DNA of 64,000 nucleotides from Candidatus Poribacteria bacterium (GTDB taxonomy: Bacteria > Poribacteria > WGA-4E > WGA-3G). Where the stretch lies: NCBI GenBank assembly GCA_958295945.1, contig OY282386.1, positions 4,396,204 through 4,460,203 on the forward strand. The letters run 5' to 3'. This document shows, in pieces, positions 8,379 to 15,735 of the stretch. The number at the start of each line of letters is the position of its first letter. Within the stretch, counting starts at the first letter, position 1. A program made the position numbers and the translations under genes. Below the pieces are notes generated by a model, which had not been told where the DNA came from, did no database searches, and was given only the letters and a program-made list of their open reading frames with translations.

Positions 8379-11291
8379 ATGAAAAATAAAGATTCAGAAC
8401 TGATTCAACGAACATTAGACGGTGACCAAACAGCATTTACATCATTAGTCGAAAAATACCAAAAAGGTGTTCACGCACTGGTATGGCAGAAAATAGGTGA
8501 TTTTCATATTGCCCAAGAAATCACACAAGATGCATTTTTGAAAGCATATCAAAAACTTGGAAGTTTGAAAAATCACAACCTATTCTCTGGATGGCTGTAT
8601 GTTATAGCCACACGCCTATGTTATAAATGGTGTAGAAAGAAACGTATACCTATACAATCCATAGAGACAGTTGATAGTAAAGAGGTAGACCAAGTGGCAT
8701 ATACATTTTATGTTGAAGAACAACGCAAATCAGATGCAGATGATGCACGAAGGGAATTAGTGCAAAATCTACTGAAGAAGCTACCAGAAAGTGAACGGAC
8801 AGTGATGACGCTACATTATCTTGGGGAAATGTCTTGTGAATCCATTAGTGAATTTCTTGGTGTATCCTCAAATACAATCAGAAGTCGACTTAGTCGCGCA
8901 CGTAACAGATTGAAAAAGGAAGAACTAATGATAAAAGAAAACCTAAGCAGTTTCCAACTACCGAGTCAAATGACAGAAAACATTATGAAGAAAATATCAC
9001 AATTGACACCGACTACTACGCCTATCAGTAAACCATTCGTTCCGTGGGTTTTGTCTGCTGCCTCTGCAATTTTTGTAGTTTTGTTGATGGGAGTAGGTGC
9101 GATGAAGTTTCATCAGTACCAAACCCCTTATAGCATAGATGCATCGTCTGAGTCTATGATTGAAATAGTTGATGTGCGAAATTTTGTGGAATCTCAAACA
9201 GAACCAACCAGACGAAACCATGTTGGTAAATCCAGCATACCTACCGAAAACAATGGTATTGGACTGAATTCTGAGGATTCTCTTTTTGCCGCAGCGAAAC
9301 AGGATCAGACAGAAGTCTCAAACGTAAAACAGAAGTGGGTACAAACAACAGGACCTGAAGGTGGGACTGTCCCTTCTTTGTTTCGAACGACACGCGGAGA
9401 CGTTTTTGCGGGAACACGAAACGGACTTTACAGACTGAATGATGATGGGACGGCATGGGAACTTATTAACAATATTGAGGGTCCAATTTATCACGGTGAA
9501 ATTAGCCGTTATTTATGGTGGCCTGTTGTAGAAAGGTATGAACACCTTTATCTTGCAAACGACACAGAGATATTGGTTTCAACAGATAGAGGAGAAACAT
9601 GGAAGTTTTTCTGCAAGTCAAAAGAGGGAACACCTATAGGCATTGTACTTGCAGACAGACTTCCAGATGCCAAAAGTGATCTTACGATTTATCTTGCGTT
9701 TCACGATGCAGTATTCCGATCAATTGACACGGGTAAGACTTGGATCGAACTGTCAAAAGGTTTGACAGATAGGAAAATCCGCTCAATCGCCGCCATTGAA
9801 AACACAGTTTTTGTCGGTACCAATGATGGTTTGTTCCGTTATGATCATGACAAATGGGAATTTGTGTCTATAACCCCAGAAGCAGATGCTAAAGACGATT
9901 CAATCCTTGATATGGTAGCAACCGAAAAGCATATTTATGTTGTAACAGGTCAAGAAAATAATTTTGCAGTCAGTAAGGATTCTATAATCTACATGTTGAG
10001 TCATAAGGGGTGGACTGTCTATCGATCTAATGACAATGGCAATACTTGGGATTGTATAGATCCAAGAGATCAGGACTCACATTTCAGAATGATGGGAAGT
10101 GGGATTGGATCAAGAATCACAGTTCAAGATGACAAAATATTATTAGTGGATGGTAGATATCATTATATTTCAAATGATGGTGGGGAAAACTGGATTTTAC
10201 CGGACTTAATTAACTCACCTGTTGTAGACAGCACTATGAGTATATTAATATATGACTCAAATACTTTCTATAAATCAGGTTATCAGGGAATTTATAGAAC
10301 TACAGAGGAAGTGAAGAACTGGCATCAATTCAATGCTGGTGTGATAGCAACTATGGTAATGGATGTTGTCTCTATGAAAGATATTCTTTATGTTCGAGTC
10401 GCAAATAAAGGTATCTTAGCGTCAATGGACTATGGGAAGTCCTGGGAACCTGTTGCGTTGTATGAGTATAGTGATAGTCGGATGGTTAACAATAATGGAG
10501 TTCTTTATGTATCTGAAGGAAACAATCCCATTTTACGTCTTTCAAATGAAGAAAATGAGCTAACGAATATTCAAGACATGCCAAAATTAATGATGTCTAA
10601 TGACCCTGGTTGGATTGAAATTGATACGCAGTCTACTCCCCAATTGGCGGTTAATAGTGATGACACTTCCGTCCACCGAGTTGAAATTAGAGAACCCGTT
10701 ATGATCTCAAATTATGCAGTCAGTAATTCAACATTCTATGTAGAGTTCAGAAACCAGTTATTGAGGTGGAAACCGGGTACTTCTGAATGGCACATTACTT
10801 CATTAAAGTATGAAGACAACGATAGGATGGTATATAACCCAAATTTTGAACTTGCAGTTTCAGGAAAGACCTTATATGTAGGAAAACAAGACGGTCAACT
10901 CCTGCAATCCTTTGATGAAGGTGATACCTGGAACAATGTTACTGAAAACCTGCCATTCTCAGTTGAGATTTTTCATGACATTACCTATCTTGAACAGAAT
11001 GTATATGTCGGAACTGATAAGGGTGTTGGACGATCGAACAATGGGATAGATTGGAAGATAGTCCCAGACATTGAAGGAAAACCGCTTGAAGTCATAAAGT
11101 TTGCTGTTGATGGAAATAGATTGTATGGCTTAGCAAAGAATACAGTCTATCAACTAAAAGAGGAACTTAGCACATGGAAAAAAGTCACTCCAGAAATCCC
11201 ATATTCCGTTACATGCTTAGATGTTGATGGGAGTAACGTCTATGTTGGAACTCTTGGAAAAGGTGTGCTTCGTTACGCTCTTGACAAATAG
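8379..11291 (+). CDS. Membrane-tethered ECF sigma factor with extracytoplasmic BNR beta-propeller (paralogue 1)
   Basis: 970 residues. Residues 12-85 are sigma70 region 2 (GDFHIAQEITQDAFLKAYQ, FSGWLYVIATR) and 125-183 are region 4 with an intact helix-turn-helix (SISEFLGVSSNTIRSRLSR). A conserved linker (FQLPSQMTENIMKK) leads to one membrane helix at about 221-242. The remaining 720 residues are predicted outside and hold Asp-box motifs of propeller blades: STDRGETW, SIDTGKTW, SNDNGNTW, SNDGGENW, SMDYGKSW, SFDEGDTW. Known ECF sigmas direct RNA polymerase to stress or envelope genes; here the outside sensor is fused to the sigma itself, so signalling may need proteolysis or clustering (inference). 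No anti-sigma gene is adjacent. ATG at 8379 follows GAGG. It is the most diverged of the three propeller paralogues. No sialidase catalytic residues are evident, so it is not an enzyme call. Confidence 0.9.
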   Translation: MKNKDSELIQRTLDGDQTAFTSLVEKYQKGVHALVWQKIGDFHIAQEITQDAFLKAYQKLGSLKNHNLFSGWLYVIATRLCYKWCRKKRIPIQSIETVDSKEVDQVAYTFYVEEQRKSDADDARRELVQNLLKKLPESERTVMTLHYLGEMSCESISEFLGVSSNTIRSRLSRARNRLKKEELMIKENLSSFQLPSQMTENIMKKISQLTPTTTPISKPFVPWVLSAASAIFVVLLMGVGAMKFHQYQTPYSIDASSESMIEIVDVRNFVESQTEPTRRNHVGKSSIPTENNGIGLNSEDSLFAAAKQDQTEVSNVKQKWVQTTGPEGGTVPSLFRTTRGDVFAGTRNGLYRLNDDGTAWELINNIEGPIYHGEISRYLWWPVVERYEHLYLANDTEILVSTDRGETWKFFCKSKEGTPIGIVLADRLPDAKSDLTIYLAFHDAVFRSIDTGKTWIELSKGLTDRKIRSIAAIENTVFVGTNDGLFRYDHDKWEFVSITPEADAKDDSILDMVATEKHIYVVTGQENNFAVSKDSIIYMLSHKGWTVYRSNDNGNTWDCIDPRDQDSHFRMMGSGIGSRITVQDDKILLVDGRYHYISNDGGENWILPDLINSPVVDSTMSILIYDSNTFYKSGYQGIYRTTEEVKNWHQFNAGVIATMVMDVVSMKDILYVRVANKGILASMDYGKSWEPVALYEYSDSRMVNNNGVLYVSEGNNPILRLSNEENELTNIQDMPKLMMSNDPGWIEIDTQSTPQLAVNSDDTSVHRVEIREPVMISNYAVSNSTFYVEFRNQLLRWKPGTSEWHITSLKYEDNDRMVYNPNFELAVSGKTLYVGKQDGQLLQSFDEGDTWNNVTENLPFSVEIFHDITYLEQNVYVGTDKGVGRSNNGIDWKIVPDIEGKPLEVIKFAVDGNRLYGLAKNTVYQLKEELSTWKKVTPEIPYSVTCLDVDGSNVYVGTLGKGVLRYALDK

Positions 11292-11427
11292 GACAACAAA
11301 ATTCTATGAGTTTAAGTAGACCTATTTTCTTATCAAATATGTTTAAATCAAACTTTGCATTTACATACTTCCAACCACATGATATAATATGAGAAAAACT
11401 ATATAAAAAATGCAGGATTTCTTTCCA

Positions 11428-12156
11428 ATGAAACATATACCAATCACACTTACTATAATAACCTTCGCTCTATTCATCAATCCAGATTCCATCGGTGATG
11501 AGGCACTATACGATTTTACCTTTGTCCGATTGAAATATAATGGTAGTTATCGGCATAAGAGTCTATGGGATATAGACTACCCCGCTGCAGACCGTAACCT
11601 ACTTACTCAACTTCGCAAACAGACAAACATAAAAGCAAGTCCACAAGAAACTATAATTGAGGTAGGTTCATCTGAACTATTTGACTATCCTTTTGCATAT
11701 ATTGCTGAATTGAGTAGACTTAACCTTTCCAAAAAAGAAGCTGCCAATCTCCGAGAATATCTTTTGCGTGGCGGATTTATCATGACAGATGATTTTCACG
11801 GAACAGCACAGTGGAAAAGATTTTATAAACAATACAAGAAAATCTTCCCAAAACGCGAACCGAGAGATATTCCGATGTCACACCCTCTCTTTGACTGCTT
11901 CTACAAAATTGAGAGACTAATGCAAATCCCTGCCCCTGCAGCCTATCGTGCAGGAAGAACACATGAAAAAGATGGTTTTAAAGTGCGGTGCATGGGTGTC
12001 TTTGATGACCATGGTCGAATTATGATGATGATAAACTTCAATACTGACTTAGGAGATGCATGGCAGAATGCAGCAGAGCCTTACTATCCTCGTAAGTTCT
12101 CAGACATGGCATTTCAAATGGGTATAAATGCTATTGTTTATACACTCACGCATTGA
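11428..12156 (+). CDS. Secreted DUF4159 domain protein
   Basis: About 242 residues from the ATG at 11428. The frame also has an ATG at 11410, but starting at 11428 puts a signal peptide (about 1-22) at the N terminus, and AGGA lies 12 bases before it. The rest matches the DUF4159 pattern: DYPAADRNLLTQL near the start, a helical stretch LREYLLRGGFIMTDDFHG, then a conserved IPMSHPLFDCFY and a C-terminal FQMGINAIVYTLTH. DUF4159 proteins are secreted or membrane-linked and of unknown role, often near MoxR/DUF58-type genes, which are not seen here. It sits between two sigma-sensor genes without obvious coupling: 165 bases follow it before the next promoter-bearing gene starts. Confidence 0.8.
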   Translation: MKHIPITLTIITFALFINPDSIGDEALYDFTFVRLKYNGSYRHKSLWDIDYPAADRNLLTQLRKQTNIKASPQETIIEVGSSELFDYPFAYIAELSRLNLSKKEAANLREYLLRGGFIMTDDFHGTAQWKRFYKQYKKIFPKREPRDIPMSHPLFDCFYKIERLMQIPAPAAYRAGRTHEKDGFKVRCMGVFDDHGRIMMMINFNTDLGDAWQNAAEPYYPRKFSDMAFQMGINAIVYTLTH

Positions 12157-12269
12157 GATATTGTTTTCATGTAGCACATATATATATTTCTTTTCTAACA
12201 AACCTCCTATTTGTTCATACTTATGCCTACCTAACATTTTCCACATAAAAATAACATTTATACCAAAAA

Positions 12270-12301
12270 GTGCAATTATTATCCTCAAAAAGGTGTCTAT
12301 A
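12270..12301 (+). promoter_or_regulatory. ECF-type promoter motif of sigma-sensor gene 2
   Basis: GTGCAA (12270-12275), 19-bp spacer, GTCTATA (12295-12301), followed by TATTAAAAG; 32 bases to the ATG at 12334. The closest match to the consensus of the five copies. Confidence 0.6.
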
Positions 12302-12333
12302 TATTAAAAGACTAAACGCATTTGAGGTGTGCA

Positions 12334-15225
12334 ATGAAAAACTTAGATTCTGATCTGATTCAAAAAACCGTAGCTGGAGATCAGGAAGCGTTTTCTGAAC
12401 TTGTGGAAAAATACCAAAAACAGATACACGCAATGGTGTGGCAGAAAGTCGGTGATTTCCATATTGCTCAGGAAATTACACAGGATGTATTCCTCACAGC
12501 GTACCACAAACTTTCTACACTCAAACACCATAACCGCCTCTCGGGATGGTTATATGTGATTGCAGATAACAAGTGCAAGAATTGGTTCAAAAAGAGAAGG
12601 TTAGAGTTTCAATCATTAGAAGAAACTGATCCTGTCGAATTAGAGGAGGTGTATTATTCAGAATATATGACACATCAACGAGAAGAAGCGGCAAATCAGA
12701 AAAGACGAGGAATAGTTCAGAAATTACTCAGTAAACTACCAGAGAGTGAACGAACAGTCGTAAATCTGTACTACATCGCCGAAATGACATGTGAAGATAT
12801 TGGTAAGTTTTTGGGAATGTCTCCCAACACGGTTCGTAGTAAACTTCATCGCGCACGCAACCGACTAAAGAAGGAAGAAGCAATGATTAAAGACAATCTT
12901 AGCAGTTTCCAACTACCAACGCAAATGACAGAACAAATCATGAAGAAGGTGTCAAGACTTATTCCAACAGTACCATCTGGAAACAAACCTTATATACCTT
13001 TAGCAGTATCTGCTGCATCAGCTATTTTAGTAGTGCTTCTATTGGGAGTGGGGGTACAGAACTTATTCCGTATTCAACAACCATATAGTTTGAATGCACA
13101 ATCAGAAAGAACGGTCGAAATCGTTGACGCACGAATAGTCTTTGAATCCCCTGTTAAGTCTGCAGTTAACAATCAAGTCAATCGTTCTGATGTGCTCAGT
13201 AAAAATGATGGAACGGTGCAGGAACCCGGGACATCTCAATTTGGTGCAGCACAGACGGATGATACTGAAAGAACTAATTTCAAAGGCACATGGAGACAGA
13301 CGAATGGTCCTTATGGTGGCAAGATAACAACGCTTTATAAAACCACTCATGGGGTGCTCCTTGCGGGGACAGAGGGGGCAGGTATTTTTCGCTCAACTGA
13401 TAATGGAAACAACTGGACACCAGTTAATACTGGATTACATAATGAACTAAATGGTCGATCCATGGAGGTTGCTGCAATCGCGGAAAAGGGGAATAAGATC
13501 TATGTTGGCGATTCGGAGGCATTTTACATTTCTACTGATATTGGCAACACCTGGCAATACGTATCTGGTATCCAAACCCATGTGAAAACCACTGGTATTG
13601 TGATTCTTGATGACGATATCTACGTTAGTACGTACTCCAATGGTGTTTGGCAGTCAAATGATGATAATTCATGGGTACAAATCAATGATGGACTCGGAAT
13701 AACGTTGTATGGGTATCTTTTAGACCCTTTAGACATCGACCCGCGTCTGGATCCTAATCCCTCTTCATTAAAACCGATCTATGTTTCTAAACTCTCTAGT
13801 CATGGGACAACGTTGGTTGCTACTACAAAGAAAGGACTCTTTCGTAAAATGGGTGATAAAGATTCGTGGACACTTATCAATCCAGTTGTCGTTGAGCTTT
13901 CAGATGGGGTTGAGTCGGAAAACAATTCGCAAGATAAACCAGAATCAAATCCTTCACCTAAGCAAGATTCTTCATCTGATTTACGTATTGAGTCGTTTGC
14001 TTCAATGAAACATTTACTTTTTGTAAGTGGATATATAGGGAAAAAATCTGGGATCTTCCGGTCAAATGACGTAGGGGAGACATGGATGCATATCATTCCA
14101 GAAAAAGTAAAAGAAGAGAGTGATGATGTTCAGACAATTGCCGTGCAAGGTGGGAGGCTATACGCCGGCACTGCTGACGGTTTGGTTTATCTTTCGGAGG
14201 ATATGGGTGATTCATGGATATCAATCAATGATGGGGTAATGCATGGTGAGGTTTCAACAGTGTTACCAATCAATGATAGGACTGTCTTCATAGGCACATC
14301 TAAAAATGGGGTCTTTCGCACAACAGATGCAGGGGATTCTTGGGTGGAATGTAACACTGGTATAATAAATACATCTGTCAGCAAATTAGATGTTATTGGT
14401 GATAAACTATACACTGTTGTTGGTAAAAAAATTGTCTATTCTGCTGACGGTGGAGGGACATGGCTGCCTATAGACGATCCTTCAAAGCAGAGCAAACGTG
14501 GTGTTAAAACCATTTGTGTATCAGATGGAGAACTCTACATCGGTGCTTACTTTGGTGATGATAAATATATTCCGCCTTTTTCAGGTCGTGAGGGTGATAG
14601 TGTTTACAGGTTGAATAGAAAAAATAACACTTTGGTTAAACTTTTCACAGATATGGACTTGTATGGACTTGTATGTATGGATGTAGTTGGCAATACATTT
14701 TATATGGGCGCAGCGTACAGAGGAGTCTTCCAGTGGGAGCAGAAAACGGGTCTTACCAAACTTGGCTTGGAACATCACTACATCTCAATGTTATCTGTAA
14801 ATAGTGAGAATGTGATTGCGGTTAATGGAGATAGAGGTGAAATCTACCGTTTTAAAGAGAATCGTTGGGAGCCTATTCACACAGCAGAAATTATTGATGG
14901 CGGTTTGTCTGATCTCAAATGGGTTGGTTCAACGCTATATGTAACCACTTGGAACAAGGGGGTATTTCGTTCCAAGGATGGAGGCGGGACTTGGACAACC
15001 ATCAACGATGGTCTGGATGAAACATCAGCTACATCAATTGGAACAGATGGTACTGAGGTGTATGTTAGCACATCTATAGGTGTTTTCCAATGGATAGAAG
15101 AGAAACAGCATTGGAAGTCAATTGGTTCTCTTACCCAGCAGGTTTCATCCTTAGCAGTAATTGACGGTTTTCTTTACGCTGGTACTTACAGTAGCGGGGT
15201 GTATAAAATTCCGATTGAGAAATAA
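12334..15225 (+). CDS. Membrane-tethered ECF sigma factor with extracytoplasmic BNR beta-propeller (paralogue 2)
   Basis: 963 residues from ATG 12334, which follows GAGGTG; the TTG at 12322 in the same frame is inside that ribosome-binding site. Sigma region 2 spans about 8-85 and region 4 about 125-183 (DIGKFLGMSPNTVRSKLHR). The membrane helix is at about 221-243, followed by a juxtamembrane segment SERTVEIVDARIVFES that recurs in the paralogues. The outside part is a multi-blade propeller with Asp boxes STDNGNNW, STDIGNTW, SNDVGETW, SEDMGDSW, TTDAGDSW, SADGGGTW and SKDGGGTW. The sensor is far closer to that of paralogue 3 than the sigma part is. Probable role: one-component transmembrane sensor and transcription factor. 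Ligand unknown; BNR propellers bind glycans or proteins in other systems. Confidence 0.9.
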   Translation: MKNLDSDLIQKTVAGDQEAFSELVEKYQKQIHAMVWQKVGDFHIAQEITQDVFLTAYHKLSTLKHHNRLSGWLYVIADNKCKNWFKKRRLEFQSLEETDPVELEEVYYSEYMTHQREEAANQKRRGIVQKLLSKLPESERTVVNLYYIAEMTCEDIGKFLGMSPNTVRSKLHRARNRLKKEEAMIKDNLSSFQLPTQMTEQIMKKVSRLIPTVPSGNKPYIPLAVSAASAILVVLLLGVGVQNLFRIQQPYSLNAQSERTVEIVDARIVFESPVKSAVNNQVNRSDVLSKNDGTVQEPGTSQFGAAQTDDTERTNFKGTWRQTNGPYGGKITTLYKTTHGVLLAGTEGAGIFRSTDNGNNWTPVNTGLHNELNGRSMEVAAIAEKGNKIYVGDSEAFYISTDIGNTWQYVSGIQTHVKTTGIVILDDDIYVSTYSNGVWQSNDDNSWVQINDGLGITLYGYLLDPLDIDPRLDPNPSSLKPIYVSKLSSHGTTLVATTKKGLFRKMGDKDSWTLINPVVVELSDGVESENNSQDKPESNPSPKQDSSSDLRIESFASMKHLLFVSGYIGKKSGIFRSNDVGETWMHIIPEKVKEESDDVQTIAVQGGRLYAGTADGLVYLSEDMGDSWISINDGVMHGEVSTVLPINDRTVFIGTSKNGVFRTTDAGDSWVECNTGIINTSVSKLDVIGDKLYTVVGKKIVYSADGGGTWLPIDDPSKQSKRGVKTICVSDGELYIGAYFGDDKYIPPFSGREGDSVYRLNRKNNTLVKLFTDMDLYGLVCMDVVGNTFYMGAAYRGVFQWEQKTGLTKLGLEHHYISMLSVNSENVIAVNGDRGEIYRFKENRWEPIHTAEIIDGGLSDLKWVGSTLYVTTWNKGVFRSKDGGGTWTTINDGLDETSATSIGTDGTEVYVSTSIGVFQWIEEKQHWKSIGSLTQQVSSLAVIDGFLYAGTYSSGVYKIPIEK

Positions 15226-15275
15226 ACTGTTTTTGGTAAACTATAAAGATATTTGGACACTTTCACCTGATAGTT

Positions 15276-15367
15276 ATACCAAATTAACGAGATCTGTCCT
15301 GTTTTTGATGCTGAAAACACGTAGGGGCAGGGGAACCCTGCCCCTACGATTTAGGTTAATTTGGTAT
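15276..15367. mobile_element. 92-bp inverted-repeat element with GTAGGGGC hairpin
   Basis: Perfect 13-bp terminal inverted repeats ATACCAAATTAAC (15276-15288) and GTTAATTTGGTAT (15355-15367). The core is a hairpin GTAGGGGCAGGG...CCCTGCCCCTAC. Similar GTAGGGGC/GCCCCTAC hairpins occur near 48470, 51107 and 63880. Confidence 0.65.
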
Positions 15368-15368
15368 T

Positions 15369-15482
15369 ATACCATTTCTATAAATGTTCATCCCATTAAC
15401 ATTTGTTAAGAATATCTTGAAGGACAGCACAAACTGAAAGTTTGTGCTACAAAAATGCGAGGTTTTCTATTAGAAATGGTAT
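15369..15482. mobile_element. 114-bp MITE-like element, family 2, full copy
   Basis: Perfect 12-bp terminal inverted repeats ATACCATTTCTA (15369-15380) and TAGAAATGGTAT (15471-15482). Inside is the palindromic GCACAAACTGAAAGTTTGTGC. Related copies: 27403-27514 (full), 23564-23631 (left part) and 48254-48314 (right part). Confidence 0.75.
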
Positions 15483-15650
15483 TAGTTGAGATTTCCCACC
15501 CAATATCACACACGTATTCAAACGTTGATTCAGTGTCGATGCAAAGTGTCCAAATGAATCTAAAAACTACCACATTTCCTTCCTTTCATTTCTCTTCTCT
15601 TTTGAAAAAATTATAGTACTTCCCTTCCAAATTGCATTTTTTTCAAAATT

Positions 15651-15682
15651 GTGCAATTCTATATCACAAAATCGCGTTATTA
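15651..15682 (+). promoter_or_regulatory. ECF-type promoter motif of sigma-sensor gene 3
   Basis: GTGCAA (15651-15656), 19-bp spacer ending CGC, GTTATTA (15676-15682), 53 bases before the ATG at 15736. The -10 half is the most degenerate of the five. Confidence 0.45.
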
Positions 15683-15735
15683 ATTATAGAAGAGACTTTG
15701 TTTGTAATTCTATTTTTCTTTACCAAGGTGTACTT

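Larger units (their letters stand above)
15226..15735. other. Nested short-repeat cluster between sigma-sensor genes 2 and 3
   Basis: No gene. TTTGGACACTTT near 15252-15263 and its inverse AAAGTGTCCAAA near 15543-15554 bracket two adjacent smaller inverted-repeat elements (15276-15367 and 15369-15482). The right end holds the promoter motif and leader of gene 3. Confidence 0.6.
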
